A DNA stretch of 62,167 bases from Mycolicibacterium iranicum (GTDB lineage: Bacteria; Actinomycetota; Actinomycetes; Mycobacteriales; Mycobacteriaceae). Shown here piece after piece: positions 41,868 to 52,200 of the stretch. The first letter of the stretch is position 1. Each line of letters opens with the position of its first letter. Location: assembly GCF_002101705.1 (NCBI RefSeq), contig NZ_LQPC01000045.1, positions 1 to 62,167 on the forward strand. The letters run 5' to 3'. Both the position numbers and the translations under genes were made by a program. The notes beneath the pieces were generated by a model. The model made no database searches. It saw only the letters and a list, made by a program, of their open reading frames with translations, and was not told the DNA's origin.

Positions 41868-42742
41868 ATCGCGGGCAGTCCCAGCCAGTCGTCGACGATG
41901 AACTCGTCTCCGCGCGCGACCACAGTCGCACCGCCGGGCCCTGGGTAGTGCGCGGGGATCACTGCGGCGCGGCGCCGCGCCGCCTCGGTCAGGACGCGGT
42001 TGCGGGTGACCGCGGCCTCGTGGGGATTCTCGTCGAACGCGCACGGATCGTCGGGGCGCGGCAACTGGATGGGGCAGTGGGTGAGGTCGCCGACGAACAC
42101 CGCGGGCACTCCGGCATCCAGCCACACCACCGAGGATCCCGGCGTGTGGCCCGCGGCGGGACGCAGCCACAGCGATTCGCTGACCTGGTGATCGCCTGAG
42201 TAGAGCTCCATCTGCGATTCGACCGGAATGATGCTGTCGGCGAACACAATCCGCATCTGTTCCCGGTCACCGGCGCCGCCGGGGGCGAAGTGCCGGTAGT
42301 CCAGCTCGGGCATCAGGTAGCGGGCATTGGGAAACGTCGGCACCCAGGTGCCATGGACCAGGCGCGTGTTCCATCCGACGTGATCGGTGTGCACGTGGGT
42401 GTTGATGACGACGTCGACATCCTCGGGTCGCGCACCGGCACCGGCCAGCGCATCGAGAAACCCTGTGTCGAGGTGATCCAGCGGTGGCATGTGCGGGCGG
42501 TCGCGGTCGTTGCCGACGCCGGTGTCGACCAGCACGGTCAGCCCGTCGACCCGCAGCACCCACGTTTGCATCACGATCTTCCACTCGTCGGCGCCGCGGT
42601 CCCAGAACAGCGGTTCGAGCAGTTCTGCGTTGTCCCGCCAGGCTTCTGGTGGCGTCTCACCGAACAGCGCCGTCCGAAGCTGGATTCGCGTCTCGACCAC
42701 CCGCGACAGCACGGCGCGGCCGAGCCTCACCGAATCGCTCAC
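41864..42742 (-). CDS. Metallo-beta-lactamase-fold hydrolase coupled to embB
   Basis: A 292-residue MBL-superfamily protein with the zinc motif HVHTDHVGW at about 109-117, the TPGSS His region (AAGHTPGSSVVW) near 190-200, a VFVGDLTHCP Asp/His site and a final PAHYPGPGG His. This is the pattern of lactonase- or glyoxalase-like hydrolases such as AHL lactonases. The GTG start at 42742 overlaps the embB stop (GTGA), so it is read as the last gene of the arabinan operon. I do not recall an equivalent directly after embB in M. tuberculosis. Substrate unknown; sequences further upstream in frame are an antisense-type reading of embB. Confidence 0.88.
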   Translation of the reverse strand: MSDSVRLGRAVLSRVVETRIQLRTALFGETPPEAWRDNAELLEPLFWDRGADEWKIVMQTWVLRVDGLTVLVDTGVGNDRDRPHMPPLDHLDTGFLDALAGAGARPEDVDVVINTHVHTDHVGWNTRLVHGTWVPTFPNARYLMPELDYRHFAPGGAGDREQMRIVFADSIIPVESQMELYSGDHQVSESLWLRPAAGHTPGSSVVWLDAGVPAVFVGDLTHCPIQLPRPDDPCAFDENPHEAAVTRNRVLTEAARRRAAVIPAHYPGPGGATVVARGDEFIVDDWLGLPAI

Positions 42743-45700
42743 GGCTGGAAGCGCATCGACCCGGGTGAGTAGAGCCCCGAATGCGTGGTCTCGCCGAGCT
42801 GGATCTGCGCCGGTTCGGCGTCGACGATCGTGTCGAAGCGGCGCAGCGAACCCCAGTCCTGGCCCCAGTCGTTGGACAGGTAGGTCGACATCACCGACGC
42901 GCGCAACAACAGGTCGGTGATCCCGAGCAGGCCGCCGTTGATGCCGTCCTGCCAGGTGTCGGTGCTCTGCAGCTTGGCGTAGTAGTCCGGCGAGATGCGG
43001 AACTTGGGGATATCGGTGACGCCGTTGGCGTGCAGCATCGGCTGCTGGCAGGGGAACGCCAGCCCGACCGCCCAGTCCATCAGCACAGGCTCGGTGGAGC
43101 CGATGTACTCCTGCACGGATCGGACCTCGGGAACCCGCGGCGGCGTCACCGCGATCCAATCACCCTGTCCCAGAGACAGATCCTCGGCGATCACCCGCAC
43201 CGCGACGGCGTCGTCAGGGATCTGTGAGCGCGGGTAGCGAAGGTTGCGCCACGACGGGGTGGGGCCGATGTCGAAGGGAGTGACGCGGCCAGCGGGCGCC
43301 GGGGTGCCGTCGGGGCCGCGGGTGGCGTATTCGAGCTCGACGGTCTGCCCGGTGGTGACGTTGTTGGCGACGCTGGTACCCGTGATGGTGCCTGCCGCGG
43401 TGATGGTCACGAGCGGGTGCGCCTCGTCGGCGGGTGGCAGTTCGTACCACGCCGACGCTAGGCGGCTCTCCTGTTGCGCCTCCGTGGAATACGTGCCTGC
43501 GACCGGGACGCGGGCGGGATCGAGGCCGTAGGGCAGCGGCACTGTCGAGCCGTTGATGCCGGGCCGTGACAGCTTGATCGGCCGGTTCCAGTCGTAGTCG
43601 GTGCCCGGCTGCGGGTTGTTGAGCCGGATCGCCTCGGCGATGATCCGGTCGGGAACACCGTTGGGGGAGAAGCCCGTCGGGTCGGTCCCGCCGAGCGGCC
43701 CGAGGGGGCCGTACCGTCCGGGTGCCGGCGTGAGGAAGCCGTCGTTGGAGTCGGGTTCGACGAGGACGTCGTCGGCGAGGCCGCAACCGCCGGCCAGCGC
43801 GCGGATGTTGGCCCAGCCGTTGGAGTAGGTCGGGTACTGGCGCACGACGCCGATCGCCATCGACGCCACCATGAACAGCACCATGAATCCGGCGGCGATC
43901 GGGATGGGTGCCGCGGTGAGCACGTCGACGACGCGTGACTGCTGCTTGTTGCGCAGATGTAGCCAGAAGGCCCACAGCGCGGTGATGCCGCACAGCACGA
44001 AGAACACCGCGCTTGCGGTCACCCCGCCCAGTTGCGGCACCGAATTGTTGAAGGGCGCACCGAAGTTGGAGACGTACCACCAGCCGTTGGTGGAGGCGAA
44101 ACACATTGCAAGGACGAACATCACCCCGGACAGGAACGCCATCCTGTTGCGCGCGGACCTCAGCACCAGCGGTGACACCAGGACCGTCGCCAACGCGGCC
44201 ATCGCGCCGCCGACCGCGGCGAACAGGCCGAAGTGGTGGATCCACTTGGTGGGGGTGAACATCAGGAAGAAGATGGTGGCGAAGATGACGCCCATCAACC
44301 GCCACGCGGGCCCGCGGGCAACACCGGGAACGCGCTTGCGCCGCAACATGATGAACAGCGACGAGAACAGGCACAGCGCAGTGAACAGGAACGCCACCCG
44401 GCGGGCGATCGCGCCGTCGGTGGTCGGAAGGATGAGGTAGTAGTAGCGCAGATTCTCGGTCCACCACTCCTGGCTCGGGCCGATCGCGGTGCGAATCTTG
44501 GTCGCTTCCAACACCGTTGCCATGGTCTGGTCGGCGAACACCACGGCCAGGATCACGGTGCCTGCCGCGAGCAGCGGTGCGAGCAGCGGCCACAATCCGA
44601 CGCTTTGCCTTCGTCTCATCACGATCCGCAGAATCGGACGTCCGCCGGCGACCAGCGCGGCGACCGCGATCAGCCCGGTCGGTTGGATGCCGAGCGTGAA
44701 CGCGGCGGTGGTGATGGCGAGCGCGGCGGGTGTGAGCCGGCCCGAGGTCACCGCCCGCTCGATCAGCACGTAGGTGATCAGCGCCCCGGTGGCGATCTGA
44801 CCTTCGGGGCGCAGCCCGTTGTTGAACGGCATCCACGCGCCCAGCAGCACCAGGCCCGCAGCCCACAGGGCGGGGCGGCTGGCGATCACGGCGGGCCCGA
44901 GTCGGGGGAGCACCTCGCGGGAGAGCAGCAGCCAGCACACCACCGCGCAGACCATGTCGGGCAGCCGTATCCAGAGGCTGGCGGTGCTCACATGGGTCAT
45001 CAGGGCCAGCAGGTTGTAGTACCAGCCGAACGGGTCCTCGGGGCTGCCGAACCAGCGGAAGTAGTTCGACATGTAGCCCGCATGGTCGGCGACGCGGGCC
45101 ATCTGCAGGATGTAGCCGTCGTCGGAGGAGTTCGCTCCGATGACGTACCAGATCGCGAACCCGCCGAGCACCGTCACGTCCACGGCGGTCAACGTCCGCC
45201 AGCGCGTCGGGATCAGGCGGTGCATCCGCCTGCCGTCGAGCCGGTCGAGGCGCCACAGCGCGAGCAGCGCGATGACGGTGCACACGATGGAGATCAGGAT
45301 CGCGGCGAGCTTGAGTGCGGTCGGGTGCGTGGTGAACCGGGTGTCGATGTCGGCGGAGAACGACAGTCCCGGCGGGGCAGGGCCGACGAGATCTGTGAAG
45401 ACGCCGACGATGGCGGGCCGCAGGTTCGGGTCGGCGTACCCGGTGCGCTGCGGGGTGCCGTCGTCCTGGGTCAGGCCCACGAATTCGGCGTAGGTCCCCT
45501 CCATGGTGGACGTGATGCGCAGGTCGGAACATCCGGCGGCCCGCTCACGTTCGATGCTGGCGACGACGACGTTGCGCACGATCACGTCCACGCGCTCTTC
45601 GCTGACGGTGACCAGCATCGCGTTCAGCGCGGCGTCGCGACCCTGCTCGGGTGCGGTGCCGAGGATCAGTCCGCCGTCGGCGGGCATGTCGCCGACGCCG

Positions 45701-45984
45701 CTGCACGGGATCGTCGCCTCAAGGCTGACCGGAGCCTGCGAGATCAGCGGCGCGGTGACGTTCGCGAACTGCCCGTTCTGCGGCCAGTTCAGCGTCGCCG
45801 TGGTCTGGGTGACCGGCAGCAGCGGGACGGCGACCGCGGCCACGAAGCCGAGCAGGCCGGCGATCGTTGCGACCAGGCGCGCAATCCTTACGTCGCTCGC
45901 ACGCTCGTTCACGGCTCCTGCGACTTTGCTGCCGTTCTCTTCGTTCACGGCTCCTGCGACTTTGCTGCCGTTCTCTTCGTTCAC
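42739..45984 (-). CDS. embB: Arabinosyltransferase EmbB
   Basis: A GT-C membrane arabinosyltransferase that, with EmbA, builds the arabinogalactan non-reducing terminal hexa-arabinoside; it is a target of ethambutol. About 1081 residues with an N-terminal transmembrane helix, a periplasmic lectin-like domain, about 15 membrane segments and a C-terminal CBM-like domain. The donor-site segment NSSDDGYILQMARVADHAGYMSNYF includes a Met (about 295) matching the ethambutol-related Met306 of M. tuberculosis. Three in-frame GTGs at 45984, 45948 and 45912 all have GTGA context because of a 36-bp repeat; 45984 overlaps the embA stop. Any of the three could be used. Confidence 0.95.
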   Translation of the reverse strand: MNEENGSKVAGAVNEENGSKVAGAVNERASDVRIARLVATIAGLLGFVAAVAVPLLPVTQTTATLNWPQNGQFANVTAPLISQAPVSLEATIPCSGVGDMPADGGLILGTAPEQGRDAALNAMLVTVSEERVDVIVRNVVVASIERERAAGCSDLRITSTMEGTYAEFVGLTQDDGTPQRTGYADPNLRPAIVGVFTDLVGPAPPGLSFSADIDTRFTTHPTALKLAAILISIVCTVIALLALWRLDRLDGRRMHRLIPTRWRTLTAVDVTVLGGFAIWYVIGANSSDDGYILQMARVADHAGYMSNYFRWFGSPEDPFGWYYNLLALMTHVSTASLWIRLPDMVCAVVCWLLLSREVLPRLGPAVIASRPALWAAGLVLLGAWMPFNNGLRPEGQIATGALITYVLIERAVTSGRLTPAALAITTAAFTLGIQPTGLIAVAALVAGGRPILRIVMRRRQSVGLWPLLAPLLAAGTVILAVVFADQTMATVLEATKIRTAIGPSQEWWTENLRYYYLILPTTDGAIARRVAFLFTALCLFSSLFIMLRRKRVPGVARGPAWRLMGVIFATIFFLMFTPTKWIHHFGLFAAVGGAMAALATVLVSPLVLRSARNRMAFLSGVMFVLAMCFASTNGWWYVSNFGAPFNNSVPQLGGVTASAVFFVLCGITALWAFWLHLRNKQQSRVVDVLTAAPIPIAAGFMVLFMVASMAIGVVRQYPTYSNGWANIRALAGGCGLADDVLVEPDSNDGFLTPAPGRYGPLGPLGGTDPTGFSPNGVPDRIIAEAIRLNNPQPGTDYDWNRPIKLSRPGINGSTVPLPYGLDPARVPVAGTYSTEAQQESRLASAWYELPPADEAHPLVTITAAGTITGTSVANNVTTGQTVELEYATRGPDGTPAPAGRVTPFDIGPTPSWRNLRYPRSQIPDDAVAVRVIAEDLSLGQGDWIAVTPPRVPEVRSVQEYIGSTEPVLMDWAVGLAFPCQQPMLHANGVTDIPKFRISPDYYAKLQSTDTWQDGINGGLLGITDLLLRASVMSTYLSNDWGQDWGSLRRFDTIVDAEPAQIQLGETTHSGLYSPGSMRFQP

Positions 45985-45987
45985 GGC
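45905..45987. repeat. 36-bp tandem repeat at the embA-embB junction
   Basis: Two identical 36-bp units (45905-45940 and 45941-45976) and an 11-bp partial third (45977-45987). Read on the coding strand each repeat contains a GTGAACGA start context. The two later copies are preceded by AGGAGCC. Translated in the embB frame they give VNEENGSKVAGA twice, then VNERASD. Confidence 0.92.
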
Positions 45988-48900
45988 AGGGCCCGGATCG
46001 GTCCGCCGCGGCTCCAGCCGAACACTCGTGTCGACCCTTCCTCGATCACCGCGTCGGGTGCCTCGTCTGCGGGCACCACACGCAGGTAGCGCTCCAGCGA
46101 TCCCCAGTCGCGGTACCAGTCCCCGTCCAGGTAGGTCGGGATGGACTCGGTCCGCAGCAGCGACTGGATGAACAGGAACGGCCCGCCGTCCTCGGCGGCC
46201 TGCCACTGGTTCGACGACACCACGATCTGCTTGAAGTTCGGCATGATCCGGTACTGCGGCAGCTCGGCCACCCCGAGGTGCTCGGCGAACGGGCGTTGGC
46301 ACGGGAAGTTCGCGGCGGTGGCGATGTCCATCAGGACCGGGGTGTCGCGGCCCAGGAACTCGCCGGCGGTCTGCAGCACGGGCACGCGCGGGGGTGTGAA
46401 CCCGAACCACTGGTCCTCGGACAGGTTCGGGTCGTCGGCGACGATGCGCGCCACGTTGGCCTCCGGCGGTGCCGTGGACAGTGGGAAACGCAGATTGCGC
46501 CACGCCTTCTGCTGGAAGATGTCGATCGGGTCGACCTGGTTGAGCTCCTGGTAGGACCCGTCCGGGCGGTGCACGCCCCACTGCAGTTTCAGCGACTGCC
46601 CGTAGTTGAACGAACCGTCCTCGTTGTACCACCAGATCGCGCCCGCCGCGGCGACGGCGACGATGGGCCGGTCGGGGCTGCGGGGCGGCAGTTGGTACCA
46701 CGCCGACGTCGCTTTGGCGGCCACGGTGTTCTCGTCCCAGCTGCCCATCACGGGGGTGGTGGTTGGGTCGAGCCCGAACGGCAGGAACACCCGCGAGCCG
46801 TTGACGCCTTCGGGGCCGTATCCGCCGCCGGTGCCCGCCGCGTAGCCGACGCCGATGTTCGGTTTGTCGACCGGTCCGTCGGAGTTGACGGTGCCCGGGT
46901 TGGCGGCCACGGGTTCGGCGGGCTCGAGGGTGTCGCTGACGCCGTTGGGGGTGAAGCCGACAGGGTCCTCGCCGCCGAGGGGGCCGTACTCGCCGAACCG
47001 CTGGCCCGGGACGGGTGCCAGCATGCCCGCGTTGGTGTCGGCCTCGACGAGGACGTCGTCGGCCATCGCGCAGCCGGAGCCCCGCAATGCGTTGATGTTG
47101 GCAGACCCCGTCGTATAGATGGGGTAGCGCCCGGCGGTGGCCTTCAGCATCGATCCGAGCTCGAGCACCACCATGATCACCGCGACGACGAGCAGCGGGG
47201 TGGAGGCCAGCGCCCGGTTTCGGCCGGTGTCGGCGACCTCGGTGTGTCCGGCGTAGTCCATGCGGAAGTGCAGCCAGCCCGCCAGCAGGCCGCACGCGAT
47301 GGCCAGCACCAGGAAGATCGTCGTCACCGGGTAGCCGACGATCACAGGCTGCTTGTCGAACCACGGCACGCCGTAGTTGCCGGTGTAGAACCAGCCGTTG
47401 ATGCCCGAGGTCGCCCACGCGAGCACGAACAGCAGCGCCGTCACGTACAGCGCGAGGTTGCGTCGGCTGTGCAGGCCGACGCGCGCGAACGCGAACGCGG
47501 TAACGGCGCCGAGCACGCCGGCAAGGCCGGCGAACGCACCGAACTGCACCGCCCATTTGGTCGGTGTCAGGGTCAGCAACAGCAGCCCGATCGCGGTGGC
47601 GCCGACGAGCCGCCACACCGGACCGTTGACGGCGCCGGGAACGCTGCCGCGGCGCAGCAGCACCGCGATCACGCCAAACAGGCAGAGCATCAGGATCAGC
47701 ACCGAGAAGCGCCGGGTGAGGGAGCCGTCGACGCTGTCTTCGACGGTGAGGTAGTAGTAGCGCAGGAATTCCTGGTACCAGGGCACGGTCGGTCCGACGA
47801 CGTACTTGATGCGCACGGACTCGGCGACGGTGGCCAGGGTCTGGTCGCGGAACACGACGACGAAGACGAGGGAGGCGGCCGCCGCGAACGGGGCGAGTGC
47901 CGACATCAGACCGTCGGCCGCACGGCGCACGGAGACGATGTGCGTCACCCCACGCCCCCCGACGAGCAGCGGCGCCACGGCGACGAGGCCCTGCGGGGCC
48001 AGCGTAACGGAGAAGACGGCGACGACGATCGCGACCGCGAACGGCCACAGGAGGCGCGTGCGCAACGTCGTCTCGGTGAGCATCCAGACCGCGACGACGG
48101 CGAACGCGATCAAAGGCTCGGGCCGAAGACCGTTGTTGAACGGCAGCCATGCCGCGAGGAAGACCGCACCTGCGGTGAGCACTGTGACGCGGTTGGCAGA
48201 CAGCCGCCTGCCGAGCCGGGGCAGCATGCAGCGCGACAGGATCAGCCAGGTCCCTATCGCCGCGGCTGTGGCGGGCAGTCGCAGCCAGACGCTTGCGGTG
48301 CTGATGGACGCCATATTCGCGAGGACGCTCTGGTACCAGTCGAACGGCGCCTCCGAGGCGCCGAAGTACCGGTAGTAGTTGGCGATGTAGCCCGCCTCGT
48401 CGGATACGCGGGCGATCGTGGTGTTGTAGCCGTCGTCGGACGACGGTGCGCCCACCACGTGCCAGATGAGCAGGCTGCCGATGACGGCGGCGTCGGTGAG
48501 CCACGTCCACAGTCCGGCGCGGCTGCGGCGCCTAACCTCGCGCGGTACGCGTCGGCTGCAGGCCCGGTCGAGCATCGCGAGCGCGACGATGGAAGCGACG
48601 ACGCAGATCACCCCGAGCACCATCACGGCCAGCTTCAGCACGGTCGGGGTGGTGATGAATCGGGTGTCGATGTCGATGCGGGCGTTCACCCCGGCATCAG
48701 GTGCCACCTCGAGGTCGGTGAACACCCCCGACACCTGCGGACGTTTGTCGGGTGCCAAGGTGCCGGTGGCGCCGGGGATGCCGACGAAGTCGGCGCCGAC
48801 CGCGCCGACGTTGGCCCAGACCCGGAGTTCGCTGCAGGCACCCGAGTCCACCGCCTCGCGGGGCGCGACCGCGGCGACGGTGTCGCGGAACGCGACGTAG

Positions 48901-49247
48901 ACGACGTCGGCGTTGGCGCGCACGAACAGCCCGTTGCGGCCGACGTCGATGCCGCCGGGCGGGTTGGTGGAGAACACCAGACCGCCGTCCTCGGGCAGCG
49001 TGGCGATGGCCGCGCAGGGGATCGTCACGTCGAGGGCGCGGGGCGCGCCCGAGACGAGCGGCGCGGTGATGTCGCTGACGAACCCGTCGGAGTTGACCGC
49101 TTGTGTCTGACTGTCGGGCCCGCCCGACTGTGGCCACATGATCGTGGCCGTCGTCTGCTTGACCGGGAGCAGCGGCGTGAGCCCGCACAGCACCAGCCCG
49201 GCGAGCCCCGCGATGACGGCGACGAGTCGGGCGGTCGGGGCAGGCAC
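45981..49247 (-). CDS. embA: Arabinosyltransferase EmbA
   Basis: Partner of EmbB in arabinogalactan synthesis; 1088 residues, near the 1094 of M. tuberculosis. The N-terminus (MPAPTARLVAVIAGLAGLVLCGLTPLLPVKQTT) is followed by the family signature PVxQTTAxxxWPQ. The donor-site segment APSSDDGYNTTIARVSDEAGYIANYYRYF keeps the two Asp. The C-terminal carbohydrate-binding region carries the GDWYRDWGSLERY segment common to all three Emb proteins. It lies 52 bp after embC and its stop overlaps the first embB GTG by 4 bp. Confidence 0.96.
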   Translation of the reverse strand: MPAPTARLVAVIAGLAGLVLCGLTPLLPVKQTTATIMWPQSGGPDSQTQAVNSDGFVSDITAPLVSGAPRALDVTIPCAAIATLPEDGGLVFSTNPPGGIDVGRNGLFVRANADVVYVAFRDTVAAVAPREAVDSGACSELRVWANVGAVGADFVGIPGATGTLAPDKRPQVSGVFTDLEVAPDAGVNARIDIDTRFITTPTVLKLAVMVLGVICVVASIVALAMLDRACSRRVPREVRRRSRAGLWTWLTDAAVIGSLLIWHVVGAPSSDDGYNTTIARVSDEAGYIANYYRYFGASEAPFDWYQSVLANMASISTASVWLRLPATAAAIGTWLILSRCMLPRLGRRLSANRVTVLTAGAVFLAAWLPFNNGLRPEPLIAFAVVAVWMLTETTLRTRLLWPFAVAIVVAVFSVTLAPQGLVAVAPLLVGGRGVTHIVSVRRAADGLMSALAPFAAAASLVFVVVFRDQTLATVAESVRIKYVVGPTVPWYQEFLRYYYLTVEDSVDGSLTRRFSVLILMLCLFGVIAVLLRRGSVPGAVNGPVWRLVGATAIGLLLLTLTPTKWAVQFGAFAGLAGVLGAVTAFAFARVGLHSRRNLALYVTALLFVLAWATSGINGWFYTGNYGVPWFDKQPVIVGYPVTTIFLVLAIACGLLAGWLHFRMDYAGHTEVADTGRNRALASTPLLVVAVIMVVLELGSMLKATAGRYPIYTTGSANINALRGSGCAMADDVLVEADTNAGMLAPVPGQRFGEYGPLGGEDPVGFTPNGVSDTLEPAEPVAANPGTVNSDGPVDKPNIGVGYAAGTGGGYGPEGVNGSRVFLPFGLDPTTTPVMGSWDENTVAAKATSAWYQLPPRSPDRPIVAVAAAGAIWWYNEDGSFNYGQSLKLQWGVHRPDGSYQELNQVDPIDIFQQKAWRNLRFPLSTAPPEANVARIVADDPNLSEDQWFGFTPPRVPVLQTAGEFLGRDTPVLMDIATAANFPCQRPFAEHLGVAELPQYRIMPNFKQIVVSSNQWQAAEDGGPFLFIQSLLRTESIPTYLDGDWYRDWGSLERYLRVVPADEAPDAVIEEGSTRVFGWSRGGPIRALP

Positions 49248-49299
49248 GAGGCTCGATGGTAGGCGACGTTCCTATGCCGACGGTCTCGGCGTGCCGGGT

Positions 49300-52200
49300 C
49301 TAGCTCAGGCGAAGTGGCGCGGGACTCCACAGTCCGCTGCGTTCTGCGGTGCCGAGATCCAGCCGGGCCGGTTCGGCGTCGGGATAGAACGGCACGAGCT
49401 GTTGCAGCGCACCCCAGTCGCGGAACCAGTCGTCCTTCAGATAGGTCGGCACGGTCACCGCGCGCAGCAGCAGCTCGGTGATGCCGAGCGGACCGCCGCC
49501 CAGGTAGTCCATCACCGGCGAGTTGGCTTCGGCGCCGAACCGGTCGGGCAGGATCCGCCACTTCGGCACCTCGACGACGCCGTTGCGGTGATTGAACGGG
49601 CGCTGGCACGGGAAGGCCAGCCCCACGAGCCAGTCCAGCAGAACCGGGTCGGTCGAACCGACGACGTCCTGGAGCGTGCGCAGTTCGGGGATGCGCGGTG
49701 GCGTGACGGCGATCCAGTGGTCGGGGCTCAGGTCGTCGTCGGTGGCGACCAGTCGGATCTGGGTCGCGTCGGACGGGATCGACGACAGCGGCGCCCGCAG
49801 GTTGCGCCACGCCGGTGCGGCGCCGACGTCGCCGAAGCTGAGGTTGCCCGACGGTTCGCCGTCGGGGCCGGCCCACTGCACGACAACCTCGCCCGGGTCG
49901 AAGCGTCCCGCCGCCGCGACGACGAGCAGCGAGTCGGATCGATCCTGCTCACTCCAGCTGGCAGGCAGCTGGTACCAGGCCGACCGCAGGAACGCGGGCT
50001 GCTGGGTGCCGCTGCGCCAGCTGCCCATCACCGGCGTGCGGGCGGGATCCAGGCCGTAGGGGAGGCGTGCTCGGGAGCCGTTGACGCCCGCAGCCGAAGT
50101 GGTGCCGCCTTCGGTGCCGGCCTCGCTGCCGGTGACGACGCCGCTGTCGCTGTCGGCGAAGTTGCCCGCGCCCGGCTCTTCGCTGACGGGGTCGGGAGAG
50201 ACGTCCGACGGAATGCCGTTGGGGCTGAAGCCTTCCGCGGTGACGTCGCCGAGTGCCTCGCCGACGGGTACGTTGCGTGCGGGCGACAGAAGGCCGGCGT
50301 TGACGTCCTGTTCGACCAGGACGTCCTCGGCCATCCCGCAGGTCTTGCCGGTCAGTGCCTGCAGGTTGGACCGGCCGACGGTCCACGCCGGGTATTGGCC
50401 GACCATCGCCACGGTCAGCGACACCACCTCGAACATCACCAGGGCCCAGGTGGCGATCGCCAACGGCGACTGGGCGATCCGCTTCCACAGCGGCTGGGTG
50501 CCCGGTGGTGGTGGCTTGTCGCGGCCGGAGAAGTGCAACCATGCGGCGACCAGCAGTGCGACGGCCGACAGGCCCAGCAGCACCGTCATGAAGCCGAACT
50601 TCCACTCCGGGAAGGCATTTGACCACGGAACGCCGAAGTTGGAGACGTACCACCAGCCGTTGACCGTCGCGAACGACAATGCCGTCACGAACAGCACGGC
50701 GGCTGTAGAGACGGATCGGTTGCGCGGTGAGCGCATCGCCGCCGCGGAGATCGCGACGGCCGCCAGCGCGCCGATGGAGCCTGCCAGGCCGGCGAACACA
50801 CCGAAGTGGTGGGTCCACTTCGTGGGCGTGAACATCATGGCGAGGAACGCGATGACGGTGATGCCGATGATGCGCAGTCCGGGACCGGCGGCCGTGCCGG
50901 GAATTCGGCCCTTGCGCAACGTCATCGCTACCGCGACGGCCAGGGAGAGTAGGACGGCGAGGACGGCGAACCGCCGTGCCACCGAACCGTCGGGGCTGGT
51001 CGTGAACAGCCGCGAATAGCGGACGTGTTCGTCGAACCAGGCCAGGCTCGGGCCTACGGCGGATTTGAAGCTGCTGGCCTGCAGCTCGCCCACCAGCGTC
51101 TGATCGCGGAAGATCAGGAAGATCGTGACCGTGCCCGCCGCGGCGATGGGCGCCAGCAGCGCGAGGTAACCGAAGCGCGAAGTATGGGCGGCCACAATGG
51201 TTTTCAGGGGTCCGATGGCGACCAGCAGCGCGCCGATGGCCGCGATGCCGGTCGGTCCGGAGAACAGTGTCAGCGCGCCGATGATGATGGCGACGGCGAC
51301 GGGAAGCAGCCTGCTGGTCGCGACGCCGCGCTCCACCGAGCACCACGTCAGCAGGATGCCGAGGGCGATGATCGGTTCGGGACGCAGGCCGTTGTTGAGC
51401 GGAAGCCAGAACGCAAGGAACAGGCCCGCCGCCGTCCACGCCGCGGCGCGGCTGTGTTTGACCGACGAGCCGAGCCGTGGGATCACCTCGCGGCTGATGA
51501 CCCACCAGCAGGCCAGCGCCATCAGCAGCGTCGGCAGCCGCATCCACACGCTGGTGGTGCTGACGTGCGCCCACAGCGCGAGCAGGTCGTAGTACCAGCC
51601 GAACGGCGCCTCGGGGGTGCCGAACCAGCGGTAGTAGTTGGCCATGTAGCCGGCGTTCTCGGAGACCCGCGCCATCGTGAGGATGTAGCCGTCGTCGGCG
51701 GTGTTGGCCCCGACGAAGTGCCACCACACCAGCACTGCCGTCACGAGCCCGTCCAGCGGGGACATCGACCACCAGCGGGGCGGCAGGAAGCGCTTGTGGC
51801 GTCGTCCGTCGGCGCTGTCCAGGACGTGCAGCGCACCGAGCGACACGATCGTCATCGCGACGCCGAGAATCATCGCGAGCAGCTTCAGCACCGTGGGCGA
51901 GCTGCTGTAGCGGGTGTCGATGGTGGCCGAGAACTCCAGGCCGGGGGGTGCGCGGCCGGACAGGTCGGTGAAGACGCCGACGATCTGGGGCCGGAAGTCG
52001 TATCCGCCGCGTTCGCCGCGCAGCGGCTCGCGCGGCTGAGCCGGGTTTTCTTGATCGTTGACGTCGGGTTCGGCCTGCAGGCCGACGAACTCGCCGGTCA
52101 CCTTGTCGGCGTGCGCGGTGAAGCGCAACTCCTGACATTGCGGGCTGAGCACCTGGTCCAGGGGCGCGCTGACCACGGGGGTGTTGCGGACGATGACGAG

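Noticed and set aside
45985..48510. Minus-strand extension of the embB frame to about 1923 codons
   Set aside because: The upstream part reads the embA region in another frame, with Arg-rich composition and no motif. The embB domain starts after the GTG repeat.
45867..49262. Very long plus-strand open frame (over 1100 codons) opposite embA
   Set aside because: It is the antisense of embA, rich in Arg, Gly, His and Gln with no known domain; typical of antisense frames in high-G+C coding DNA.
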